Shown: positions 20,901 through 30,274 of the stretch, piece by piece
How positions within the stretch are numbered: position 1 is the stretch's first letter
Layout of the letters: each line of letters opens with the position of its first letter
Assembly: GCA_946894095.1 (NCBI GenBank)
Contig: OX335655.1
Coordinates: forward strand, 18,910,001-18,974,000
Direction: 5' to 3'
Origin: Incurvaria masculella
Taxonomy: Eukaryota; Arthropoda; Insecta; Lepidoptera; Incurvariidae
Length of the DNA stretch: 64,000 bases
Notes under the pieces: generated by a model
What the model saw: only the letters and a program-made list of their open reading frames with translations
Database searches by the model: none
What the model was told of the DNA's origin: nothing
Made by a program: the position numbers and the translations under genes

Positions 20901-23900
20901 CGATGGTACCAACCCGGGAGGTCTTAATCTTACCATCTAGTAAGGGAAGCGCACCTGCAGTTTCACATGGCTTCCGAACCATGAAACAGTTCGCCTTCAT
21001 GACTGAAAGCAGTTACCCGACTCAGGAAGAGAAAGTGGCGCATGAACAGGGCGGGGATCGAAACATGGCATGTAATGGAAAGCAAGTCCCCGCATCTCTG
21101 TGCTACGAGCCGCTTGTTCCAGCTATGTTCATCCACACACACTTTCGTCCAGAAAGTATAACTGATTGTCATGTGATTCCAGGGCTATACGCAGTTATAA
21201 ACAACGCCGGCGTGATGACAGCCGGCGAGTTCGAGTGGCTCACTCCGAGCATGATGGAGACGCAGGTGGCTGTGAACCTGGTGGGCGCGATGCGCGTCGC
21301 GCGGGCCTTCCTGCCCGAGCTGCGGAGATCTGCAGCAGAGGTTAGTACAGGTTCCGACAGAAAAGTGATACTGGTGTGATGACTGTCGGCGAGTTTGAGT
21401 GGCTCACTCCGAGCATGATGGAGACGCAGGTGGCTGTGAACCTGGTGGGCGCGAGGCGCGTCGCGCGGGCCTGCTTGCCTGAGCTGCGGAGATCTGCAGC
21501 AGAGGTTAGTACAGGTTCCGGCAGAAAAATAATACTGAATAGAATAGAATAGAATTAAGTTTTTTTCCTCATTAAAACAGTAACAGTTTTGTATACAGTA
21601 CTCGTAATTTAGAACTAAGAGGAAAAGAGAGCCAACTCAGCTAACGTACAACTTCCTCGCGATGAGAGCGATGCAGCGCTGATCTTCCGTTGGTCCTAAC
21701 ACACTTAGGCCGGAGTGCACGACGCTTCGTAAAATGTTATCCGTTACTGATTACATTTGACGATGATGTGACGGCTAATCGCCCATCATATGAAATTGCG
21801 TTGCACGTAACATATTTTCGTCAAAGTTAGCTTGCCAGGAGTCAGACCACAAATAGTCCCTCGAAACAATCGGCAAAAATGTTTGCTGTATGGCAACTCT
21901 TAGCACCGCCTGAGCTGACATAGTACTGCCCTTCTCCCACAGTACATAAACAGAAAGGGACAGGCACAATCGAAGCACCATCTAGCGTCAACCATTCGTA
22001 CTAACAAACAAAACAGTTGCTCTTGGAGCCGCGGGGTGGCGCTACTAGCGCCCAATATGTCGGCTTGCTATCAGCTGTTGGTAGCACCACAGATTACATA
22101 GATATGGCGCCGAAATTTTTAATCTGTGGAACCGAGTGCCAGGCTAATAATTATGAAAAACAAAGCATTGCATTCCATTAATGGCGACGTTTGCCTCTCA
22201 TTTTAAGGTCCAATAAGACTACAATAATATAAAAATAGTAACTTATGATACTTTGAATTATTATCTGATCGTGATTTTGACGGTGATCGATGGGTCGGGA
22301 GTGTTTACGATTAGCGGTTAACATCAGCGATCAACGTAATGTTTAAGTTTCGTGCAACGCAAATTTTGACTGATCTGTCTTTAATCATACGTTGACGGTG
22401 AAGTTGACGTGCAGGACGGTACGTGCAACCGGGGCTTAAGGATAAGACATAATATATGTAATCAGCTATCACCACTTAGAATAATAGAATACATGGCTAG
22501 GCACATAAGCAACAACAATAATTACACAGGCTATATATCAATAATAGAGGAAGAACACGTTTTACACATGAATCTATAAAACATAACATTACGGTGAATA
22601 ACTGGTGTGATGACTGTCGGCGAGTTTGAGTGCCTCACTCCGAGCATGTTGGAAAGTCAGGTGGCAATGAACCTGTTGTGCGCAATGCCATGCCAGGACC
22701 TTCCCTTTATGAGCACGCTACATTGAACTGGATGGAAAACACGAAGAATTTTTCATTGCCGCTTCGACCATCTTTTCATCTAATGCGATTGGACCAAACC
22801 GGGCGGGCTTAAACCCTACCACCTAGTAGGGGAAGAGGACCTACAGTTTTACGTGTACTCCGAACCATGGAGCCGCTTGCATTCGTGACGAAACTCGAAC
22901 TCAGAAAGAGAAAGAAAGTGGTGCATGTCGGGGTGACGAATTGAACCCAGACCTCTGGTACGGTAGGCCAGTCGCACGTCGCACCTCGCATCATTTCGTT
23001 TGAGTCTGCATTACTGTCTCATCTCTGCGGCGTGCTTGATTCTACTCCCACTTTTGCCCGAGTCCCGCCCCGCCGTGCTATTTTTGAAATTATTTGCAAT
23101 CGCTTACAGCGAGCGATTAGCAATGCAATCGTAAACGCTCGACATCAGCCAATCGCCGCCGGGCGCTGCTATCCAAACGTCATTTCATAAATACGAAACT
23201 GCGTTTTTAGCGATCAGAATTACAAATTGCTGCATCAATTTGGTAGCGATAGTTTTAAAAATAGGGCAGCCGTTCTCTATCACGTGGGGGCATGGGCAAG
23301 ATCATTGCCTACGGGATGCTACGGTACGATTTACTTAGTAATAAAGGCTCATCATGATAAGTGAACTGAAATTCATCAGTTGAGGCCCTGGTACTAGCCA
23401 AATCGCAAAGTTAGACGAGGCACCCCAAGTAAACTAAAGTCTGACGATTACAAGCGCCATTCTTACAATATATGATTCCTTGTCTAGGGATCAACCTATT
23501 TTCGTTAATGTAAGTTTTTTTTTCTATACAAAATACATTACGGAAACGGTGTCCATTTACGAACTTTTTTGACTTTATAGAAATCTAAAATCAAATGGAA
23601 TTATTTGTTTATGCATATTTGCTTTTTTACTTACATCTAGAAATCATGTTACTTTCAGAACTCTAATATAAAAAATCGACTTTATTAGTATTATTATTAT
23701 TTAAATAAATGATGGAATAAAGAAATATTAACAATCCATTATCAGTCTGGAGATCTATTTGGACTTGCTGAGGTGTTTCACCACATAATTTGTATAGCGC
23801 GAGTAGTTGACTAGTCCTAGCTTAATCTTTAGGATTTAACTTACGAGAGAATGGCATAGTTTAAAATTGTTTAAGTCCAAATAACAGCTGGCTGTTTTGG

Positions 23901-26454
23901 AGTTAAACTAGCCGGAATCTTACGCGAAGGTTTCTACCGCGTGTGAACAGTAAACAAGTTTTTTTTCACCATGTTGAAACCCCCGGGTGAACGCTGCACG
24001 CAGGGCTCGGTGCGGCCGCGGTTGATCAACGTAGGCAGCCACTGCGGCGTCCAGCCCCTGCCCTGCTTCGCCGCGTACAGCGCCAGCAAGGGCGGCCTGC
24101 TCGCGTGGACGCGCGCGCTTCGCATCGAGCTCCAGCCGTACGGGGTCAAGGCCGTCGCCGTCCTACCAGGTACGGTCGCATTCAAGAGTCCAGTAGGACT
24201 TCGCTTGAACGCTTGCATCGCGCGAAGGTGAAGGCCGTCGCTGTCCTACCCGGTGCGGTCGCATTCAAGAGTCCAGTAGGACTTCGCTTGAGCGCTTGCA
24301 TCGCGCGAAGGTGAAGGCCGTCGCCGTCCGACGCGGTACGGTCGCATTCAAGAGTCCACTAGCACTTCGCTAGAGCACTTGCATCGCGCGAAGGTGAAGC
24401 CCGTGCCGTCCTACCCGGTACGGTCGCATTCAAGAGTCCAGTAGGACTTCGCTTGAGCGCTTGCATCGCGCGAAGGTGATATTCCGGGAGGTCACGACGT
24501 TTTTGGTCACGATAAGGTAAATGGCTGAATCTGGGTTCACATGTTAGAGACCAACCCTCTGATGCTAAATATGTCGGTCTGCCCGTGTTAAGTGGTTGCG
24601 TTATCTAGATTGACTATATAAAATAGATGCTTGTATGTACCTGCTGATGAATATACTGATTGTCTGGAAACATTGGAACCATGGAAACATAGTAGTGAAA
24701 CCATGAAACTGTTTTGTGTATAATGCTGTTGGCATACCAAATAAATAAATAAATAAATAAATAAATAAACATTGATACCTATTATTATACAACAAAACCA
24801 GTCGGTTTTTTAATTAAATACTTAAATATACCTCAAGTTATATCTGTATCCTAAATCGCCTATAACTACGAAATGCAACTAAAGATTTGTTTAGTTTTTG
24901 TATTGCTGAGCAAGTATGTATTGATACTTTCATGCTTCGTTATTTGCATCCATTTACCATATCATATATATTTTTTGTCACCATAACTAGTTTTTCAGGC
25001 CCATTATCTACGTAACGCAACCACTTGGAACAGGCAGACTGACACATTTAGCTTTAGAGGGTTGGTCTTTATCCCGTGAAACCAGTTTCAGCCATTTACG
25101 TTATCGTTACCATTTTTGACGCGACCTCCTAGTCTATGAAGGCCGTCGCCGTCCTACCCGGTACGGTCGCATTCAAGAGTCCAGTAGGACTTCGCTTGAG
25201 CGCTTGCATCGCGTCGCTCAAACGGAGATATTGCCTCAATGAACCCAAAGCAAAGGCATGTAACTTCTTATTTGCGGATTTGTGTTTTGCGTAAATTTTT
25301 TTTTTTGTTAAACACGGCATATGGCGTAAGCCAGGAACTCACAAAAGAGGTGCCCGATGACGCCCATGGGCATTCAAACTTTCACGAGGGCCGGCCAAGT
25401 GCATCTTCAAACACGGTTTGAAGGACCCCGGGTTGGAGTTGGCTTAATATTACAGGATCGGTCATTGCATTTCGTTACGAATGCGAGCTGGACGTGTATT
25501 CTTGGCATTCAGTCATTGCGGATTCAGTAGAGTTAACAGAAGAATAATTTACTTTGACATTACTGGTAACTCTACTGAATACGCAATGACTGAATGCCAA
25601 GAATACACGCCCTGTTCCAAAAAAAACTGTAGGTCCCCTTTCCCTACTAGGTTGTAGGTTTAAGCCCGCGCGCCCGGTTTGATCGAAACGGCAATAAAAA
25701 ACCGGCCAAGTGCGAGTCGGACTCGCACACGAAGGGTTCCGTGCCATCGTAGAAAAAAAAAACAAAAAATCACGTTTTTTGTATGGGAGCCCCCTTTAAT
25801 TTTAATTATTTTTTAATCTTACCTATTTGTTGTTACAGCGGCAAAATAAATACACACTCTGTAAAAATTTCAGCTGTCTACCTGTTACGGTTACTGAGAT
25901 ACAGCCCTGTGACAGACGGACAGCGGAGGCTTATTAATAGGGTTCCGTTTTCACCCTTTGGGTACGGAACCCTAAAAAAGTGGACGTGCTCATAAAGGGA
26001 GCGTCCTGGCATGCCACCTAATCACTTGGGGAATGCGGTGTGTTGAGCTAAAATCGGTGGGTGTGGGATAAGCCATACATGTCCAATTACATACAAAAAC
26101 GACATTAATTTTCCAGGGGGTTTCGTGACGGCCAGTCGGATAATGTCGCGGCAGACGCAAGACTTCGAGGAGATGTCGCGACACCTCGACGAGGAGCAGC
26201 GCTCGTTCCACGGCAGCCGCATCGACGCCATCCGGGGCTACCTCAGCGTGCCGCCGCCGGCGTACTCCGCAATGACGGAAGAGAGTACCATAGCCACGTT
26301 CATGAGGGCCATCACGGACGAAAATCCGAGCGCCGTGTACAAGGCGGAGGGCTGGCGGTACAAGCTCTACTTCATGCTGTTCCTGCTGCCCTTGCCGGAG
26401 TTTCTGCACAATTGGCTGGTGAATAAGTTTGTCGCTTTTCCGACGGGGAAATAG
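17896..26454 (+). CDS. Short-chain dehydrogenase/reductase, BDH1/retinol dehydrogenase type
   Basis: Six exons (17896-17925, 19299-19423, 20517-20656, 21183-21340, 24004-24169, 26117-26454) join in frame to 318 residues, the usual SDR length. It should be an NAD(P)-dependent alcohol/ketone oxidoreductase. Seen: cofactor motif TGCDSGLG (26-33), LDVT (73-76), NNAG (105-108), Asn130, catalytic Ser163 in NVGSHCG, YSASK (Tyr176, Lys180) and PGGF (206-209). The TGCDSGxG form and overall order match the SDR9C group (3-hydroxybutyrate dehydrogenase, retinol and 17-beta-hydroxysteroid dehydrogenases); substrate cannot be told. A hydrophobic patch (YKLYFMLFLLPLPEFL) near the C-terminus may touch membrane. 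The start exon gives MEGKDITNGK and splices to KAMAAAEII; initiation at Met13 is an alternative. Introns contain decayed or partial copies of exons 3, 4 and 5, and SINEs close to several acceptors. Confidence 0.93.
18326..18536 (-). mobile_element. CCGGCCAAGTGCGAGT element
   Basis: Inverted copy in SDR intron 1, ending CGCACTTGGCCGGTTTTTT; the internal tract is CCGTCCGTCCGCCCGTC. Confidence 0.72.
18939..19271 (+). mobile_element. tRNA-headed SINE upstream of SDR exon 2
   Basis: The head AGGCTCGTAGCCTAGTGGCT has an A box and CCTGGGTTCAATTCAG a B box. The body is shared with the 5S SINE. The usual 3' tail is missing: sequence stops after CCTTCAGGAATGTG. Confidence 0.82.
19299..19423 (+). CDS. 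SDR exon 2 (cofactor-binding motif)
   Basis: The acceptor is CATTCACAG and the donor GTCAG/GTGGGT. It encodes RRVVVVTGCDSGLGWAV, the first beta strand and glycine loop of the Rossmann fold. The 3' end of a tRNA-headed SINE lies 27 bases upstream. Confidence 0.9.
19455..20510 (+). repeat. Decayed tandem copies of SDR exon 3
   Basis: At least four diverged units resemble exon 3 plus its splice edges: pieces at about 19457-19525 and 19560-19660, and fuller units at about 20085-20230, 20237-20375 and 20376-20514. Each keeps CACCTGCAGA..TACCAGGCGC, CTCGACGT-like and AATACG-like blocks, a CTACAGTGAGT donor and often TGTGGCAG. All have stops or frame breaks relative to exon 3. Sequence between 19663 and 20080 is unrelated AT-rich DNA. 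Confidence 0.78.
20517..20656 (+). CDS. SDR exon 3
   Basis: The acceptor is TGTGGCAG and the donor CTACA/GTAAGT. It encodes VQLDVTNENSVKLLKEYV; the Asp-Val-Thr contacts the adenine ring in this family. It is the only open member of an array of decayed copies just upstream. Confidence 0.9.
20888..21125 (-). mobile_element. tRNA-headed SINE fragment
   Basis: Contains CCAATGCGATGGTACCAACC, ACCATCTAGTAAGGGAAG and AAGAGAAAGTGGCGCATG, and ends GTGCTACGAGCC (tRNA head). It lies 60 bases before SDR exon 4. Confidence 0.7.
21183..21340 (+). CDS. SDR exon 4 (NNAG motif)
   Basis: The acceptor is GTGATTCCAG and the donor GCAGAG/GTTAGT. It encodes LYAVINNAGVMTAGEFEWLT and the helix with Asn130. Two partial copies follow downstream. 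Confidence 0.9.
21371..21535 (+). pseudogene. Partial tandem copy of SDR exon 4
   Basis: Copies 21208-21360 almost exactly, including the donor GCAGAGGTTAGTACAGGTTC. It lacks the NNAG-coding start and a proper acceptor. The frame is still open, with Met-to-Arg and Phe-to-Cys changes (GARRVARACLPEL). Confidence 0.85.
21709..22435. mobile_element. Candidate TTAA-type MITE
   Basis: TTAG at 21705-21708 and TTAA at 22436-22439. The ends GCCGGAGTGCACG and (complement) GCCCCGGTTGCACG are inverted. Boundaries are moderately supported. Confidence 0.5.
22600..22686 (+). pseudogene. Second partial copy of SDR exon 4
   Basis: ACTGGTGTGATGACTGTCGG through GAGTGCCTCACTCCGAGCAT to AACCTGTTGTGCGCAATG, then fused to a SINE. 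It is closer to the 21371 copy than to exon 4, since it shares GATGACTGTCGGCGAGTTTG. Confidence 0.8.
22686..22979 (-). mobile_element. tRNA-headed SINE fragment
   Basis: ATGCCAGGACCTTCCCTTTA to GAATTGAACCCAGACCTCTG (B box on the minus strand); joined directly to the exon-4 copy. Confidence 0.75.
23384..23821. mobile_element. TTAA-flanked MITE (GGCCCTGGTACTAGCC family)
   Basis: Ends GGCCCTGGTACTAGCCAAAT and GTTGACTAGTCCTAGC; flanks TTGA and TTAA (23822-23825). It is an inverted partner of 29456-29927 across its whole length. Confidence 0.72.
24004..24169 (+). CDS. SDR exon 5 (catalytic Ser-Tyr-Lys)
   Basis: The acceptor is GCACGCAG and the donor CTACCAG/GTACGG. It encodes INVGSHCG and AAYSASKGGLLAWTRAL; the Ser-Tyr spacing of 13 residues is canonical. 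Its 3' edge is the first unit of an 83-base tandem array. Confidence 0.93.
24148..24479 (+). repeat. 83-base tandem array seeded by the SDR exon 5 donor
   Basis: Four units (24148, 24231, 24314, 24397) each start AAGGCCGTCGCCGTCCTACC, the last codons of exon 5, continue across the donor-like CCGGTACGG, and end GCATCGCGCGAAGGTG. Unit 1 overlaps the real exon edge. A fifth unit is at 25139-25216, beyond a MITE. Confidence 0.9.
24485..25130. mobile_element. Long-TIR MITE splitting the 83-base array
   Basis: Begins CCGGGAGGTCACGACGTTTT, ends TTTGACGCGACCTCCTAGTC. About 120 bases at each end are inverted copies (CTGAATCTGGGTTCAC / GTGAAACCAGTTTCAG). A LINE tail ending (AAATA)n sits at about 24676-24770. 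Confidence 0.82.
25139..25216 (+). repeat. Fifth unit of the 83-base array
   Basis: AAGGCCGTCGCCGTCCTACC to GCTTGCATCGCG; separated from the others only by the MITE at 24485-25130. Confidence 0.88.
25306..25446 (-). mobile_element. LINE 3'-end fragment
   Basis: Shares GCATATGGCGTAAGCCAGGA, GACGCCCATGGGC and TTTGAAGGACCCCGG with 49489-49730 and 57352-57560. Confidence 0.65.
25493..25609. mobile_element. Hairpin MITE (47-base arms)
   Basis: CGTGTATTCTTGGCATTCAG and following bases pair with the right arm with only two mismatches in 47. Inserted in a SINE. Confidence 0.82.
25697..25979 (+). mobile_element. CCGGCCAAGTGCGAGT element nested in a SINE
   Basis: Complete copy with a short (GACGGACAG) core and end hairpin; inserted at the same SINE region as the copy at 12623. 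Confidence 0.78.
26117..26454 (+). CDS. SDR exon 6 (terminal)
   Basis: The acceptor is AATTTTCCAG, then GGFVTASRIMSRQTQDFEEM and 111 sense codons to TAG at 26452-26454. This is the variable substrate-binding C-terminal region. Confidence 0.9.
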
Positions 26455-28256
26455 AGATTGGAGACAATGGTAACTCACAGAAGAATATACCTCAGTCCGT
26501 TGAGATGAACATGAAATTTTATAATGGAATGTATTGTCAACTTATTCTGTGGTATCTCTCCGTAAAAACATTATGTCTTGGCTGAAAATTGGTATGTTAA
26601 TGTAATCTCAAAGTTCTAGGAAGTGTTGTATGAGCCCGTCCATTGACGTTGTGTCCCGGAACATGCTAAGGCATCGGTATGATGTGTACCAGGCATGGGT
26701 CTGATGGTGAACCCATTTCATGGCTACAAAAGTCTCTATTTTTGGAAGATTGGAGATTAGGAGCTGTGGTTCACTCATTGTAGGGTTTGGAAGAGCAGTT
26801 TCTTCACAGAGCGTGTCGATGGATGATATGCTCCGTTTCGGACCAAACATTTGGCGGCGTTCAACAGGGAACTGTAAATTTGACGCATACCGCCAACTTG
26901 TGCTGCCTTACGAAGATCAGATGATGTAGCCCCGATTGTCCGAAGAGACGGCCGAGTCACTTTTAGTGAACCGCATGGAGTTCCTTCCATACTGTCCATA
27001 CAAAGTGACGTATTTGATCGTACATTGACGTTGATTTTCATTTTTGTCCTTTCGTGTACTCTGCCCGTAGAGTATAACGGACTGTCATGACGCATGACAC
27101 AGTCAGTCATACTCTACGGGCAGAGTGCACGAAAGGATAAAAAATCAAATCAACGTCAATGTACGATCTCTGTTTCGTCTCTGCTTCGGAGACTGAATCG
27201 CAAAATCCCACAAGACTTGTTACACAGCAGAAAACTGAAGAAAATGACAAAACATTAACTACGGTTATCAATGTAAGAGTAGGCCAAAGGACACATTCCA
27301 CAAAAGACATGAAGAAATAGGATCAAACCAATTGCTGAATGTCCTGCCATAGCGACAGATTGCAATGAAGAGGACCAAAAAAGTCTGCTTCGGAGCGGCG
27401 CTAACACCGAATTACACAGTTATTTCTATTTTTTGTTTCTATTGTTTTTATATTTGGAGATATCTATGGACTCACGGACTATACGGGGAAAGAATCGAGA
27501 TTCTGTTGCCAATACCTTCACTTGGTCAAACCGAATTCGGTGATTCGACCCGGGATGCATGTGATCACAGGCTGACTTTGTAGGGTATTGTTCCTTTGCT
27601 GCTCTTCTGTGGTCAGAAATCCGCGTTGGAACACTACTCTTCGTCTGCTCGATGTTTGCTAGCCCGCGTCATCCATCGATACAAAACCTAAAATTCATTA
27701 TGTGCATGCCAACATGCTGTCTATAAATAAGTATGTAAATTCTGTATCACTTGAACTTCATATCCTGAAAATCTCCGCTTTTACTGTGTCCATCGCAGCG
27801 ATACAATAGTGTGCAAATACATTATTACTTTATGTAAGTTCATTAAGTAGGTGTGTAAGTATTAAAATATTTTAGACGTTAAATGTTTTATCGCAATGAC
27901 AATAACTTCATGTCACCAAGATTTTATAAATGTAGATTTATCAACCGTGATTTAATTTTAACATTATTTGACCGGGTGACATGTCAATATTTGTATTTTT
28001 TATTAATGTATTTTGTGATTTTTGTATACAGATTTTAAATTCCACTTATGCATGTACCAATATTACAGTTACGATGAGAGAGATTCAAATAATAAGTATT
28101 TTTTGATAAAACTATTAAATGAACTTAATAAAAAATCAAACTATTTGGTTATTTTTTATTCCCAAATAAAAAATCCTTACCATTCCATTCAACCTAATAA
28201 GTATTGCAAACGACATTAGCACCTAAGACACGACTTTCGAATTTGTAATATTACTA
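26455..28256. other. Intergenic between SDR and Nup214, 5' part
   Basis: Holds the SDR 3' UTR and a MITE-like inverted repeat at 27028-27165. No gene is supported; an AATAAA signal close to the SDR stop was not seen. Confidence 0.4.
27028..27165. mobile_element. Inverted-repeat MITE
   Basis: GATCGTACATTGACGTTGAT ... CTGCCCGTAGAGTAT on the left and ATACTCTACGGGCAG ... AATGTACGATC on the right are complementary. Related pieces at 2170 and 22385. Confidence 0.72.
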
Positions 28257-28283
28257 TGGATTTCAAGGTGTCAGTTGGTGAGG
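28257..28283 (+). other. Possible isolated start exon
   Basis: ATGGATTTCAAGGTGTCAGT then TGGTGAG/GTAAGC reads as nine codons before a good donor. It resembles SDR exon 1 in layout, but no downstream plus-strand exons were found. Confidence 0.15.
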
Positions 28284-28304
28284 TAAGCACTTCTTAACCT
28301 GAAA

Positions 28305-29030
28305 AACAATTTCAAAATCGCTATGAAGCTTCAAAATAATGACCTGAAGCTATATTTTAAGTTTTACTTTGAAATATTGAGGAAAAGTTAAGAAATTGTA
28401 TCATCAAAGAATAAGTGGGTCAACCCTTATTTACCATAAAAAGTGTTTTTGTCTGGGTTTACTCCCTTTCATTGAATTTAACAATTTCACAAAAGACATT
28501 GTCAGCCTCGGTAGCTCAGTGTGCGACGCCTTGCGCTTGGGTTCTGGATGGGTGACCATTTTCAACCGTTGAGCCTGGCCGTGGTTCGGATTCCACGTAA
28601 AACTGTAGATCCCCTTCCTTACTTAATAGGTGGTAGGATTAATCCCGCCCGGGTTGGTACCATCGCATTGAATGAACGATCGTCGAAGCGGCAAGGAAAA
28701 CTGTCCGTGTTTTCCATCCAGTTCAATGTAGCCGAGCAATATAAGGAAGGTCCTGGCATGGCACCTAGTTCCCATGTGGTGTGTTAGGCTAATATCTGAC
28801 GGTCAGTTTGGTATCAGCCATCCATGTCCAGTTACATAAAAAAAAGAAAGAAAAAAAGACATTTCATATTCCATGAGTGCGACTCCAATGTACTGATAAT
28901 GATTTGTCCAACCGGGCAGATGTGTTCCATCTCCCTCTAAGTAGCTGTAGTGGTACTTGATGTGACGTCTCACTCACACTTTGTTCGGCTTGTAAGCACA
29001 GTGCGCTATGCGAGGTCTATGGTAACAACA
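28305..29030. repeat. Dispersed element shared with 50395-50815, split by a SINE
   Basis: TTAAGTTTTACTTTGAA, GGGGAAAAGTTAAGAAAT-like and CCGGGCAGATGTGTTCCATC blocks occur in the same order at 50395-50815. A SINE interrupts this copy at 28499-28840. Confidence 0.65.
28499..28840 (+). mobile_element. 5S-headed SINE, subfamily B
   Basis: TGTCAGCCTCGGTAGCTCAG head, CTGGATGGGTGACCATTTTC, then the common body and A-rich tail. Confidence 0.78.
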
Positions 29031-29455
29031 GTGATATTGTCTCGTTAAACTCCCGTTAACAAGTTGCTACCACAACTTGTAATAAGGAAACGGCAGAATG
29101 TATAAAATGCAGATCGTATAAAATAATGTCTCGACAAAAAATTAAAAACCATGCACAACGTATAATCGGCTGATCGTATAATTTTATACGTAGCAAGTTT
29201 GGGAGTGAAGACAGGTTATGTATAAATGAAACAAGAATTAACTGTTGAGAATACTATAATAACGTATACGATCCAAGACCAAAATTCCAAACAGTACGAT
29301 TACGAAAAACTGCAACAAATTAACAATTTCGCAAAAATATCCTGTTTATTATTAATAAATTGACACGATCAATCCATTGTCGAAAATCTTACTAAGCATA
29401 TCAACAAATAGTCGGCAGCACCTTAAAATGTTCAGTAAACTTTTATTTACATTAA

Positions 29456-29927
29456 GGCGCTAGGACTAGCCAACTACTCGCGCCATACAAATGCACTTTT
29501 TAACAAATGTAATCATATGTAGTGAAACGCTTCAGTAAATCCAAATAAAACTCCAGACTGATAATGGATTGTTAATATTTTTTTATTCCATCATTTATTT
29601 AAATAATAATAAAAATAAAAAAAGGTGATTTTTCTCATTAGAAATCTGAAAGTCATTCGATTTCTAGATATAAGCAAAAACAGCATATATGCATAAACAA
29701 AAAATTCCATTTGCTTTTAGATTTCTACATTTAGTCAAAAAAGTTCGGAAATGGACACCGTTTCCGCAATGTATTTTGTATAGAAAAAGGAAACATACAT
29801 TAACGAAAATCATTCGATTCCTAGACAAGGAATCATATATTGTAAGGATGACACTTATAATCGTCAGACTTAGTTAGTTTACTTGGGGTGCCTCGTCTAA
29901 CTTTGCGATTTGGCTAGTACCAGGCCC
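29456..29927. mobile_element. TTAA-flanked MITE (GGCCCTGGTACTAGCC family)
   Basis: TTAA at 29452-29455 and 29928-29931. Ends GGCGCTAGGACTAGCCAA and TTGGCTAGTACCAGGCC are inverted. Non-coding, about 470 bases. Confidence 0.85.
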
Positions 29928-30243
29928 TTAACCCTAACATGCTGGCGTGCATGCATGCAGAAATTGAAAAAATGTTGCAAGGGAACTCTGTCACAGGACA
30001 AAAGTTACGGACACTTTAGTGTGGAAGGAATTTTAGAAGGACCCAAAACAGACCAGAAGAAAGCCGAAAAATGACCCATTGAAGTTCCGTAAACGCCAAT
30101 CTAGGTGAGAACATAGACTGACCATACAGTCAGGATAGGTCGGTTTACGTTACACAGTTAGGTAAGGTAGGGTTATGCGGACGGTGCTGAGCGGAGGTGG
30201 TGCGGCGAGGTGTGCGGGGGGGCGGCCGGCCCCGCGCTCCCCC

Positions 30244-30274
30244 TCAGCCGCGCCAGCCCGAGAACGACGGCGAC
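30244..30274 (-). CDS. Nup214: Nup214 terminal exon (31 nt)
   Basis: After acceptor TTGGCAG the exon reads SPSFSGWRG and TGA (30246-30244), matching the human end GFGGWRS. Phase 2 in. Confidence 0.85.

Larger units (their letters stand above)
25465..26100 (+). mobile_element. SINE with two nested insertions
   Basis: SINE pieces at 25465-25492, 25610-25696 and 25980-26100. The first break holds a hairpin MITE, the second a CCGGCCAAGTGCGAGT element. The SINE end lies about 15 bases before the acceptor of SDR exon 6. Confidence 0.75.

Noticed and set aside
21371..21535. A working alternative SDR exon
   Set aside because: It lacks the NNAG-coding start and a good acceptor, so it would give a defective fold; kept as a partial duplicate.
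24148..24479. CRISPR-like array
   Set aside because: Units are 83 bases, directly tandem without unique spacers, and derive from an exon edge in a eukaryotic gene.
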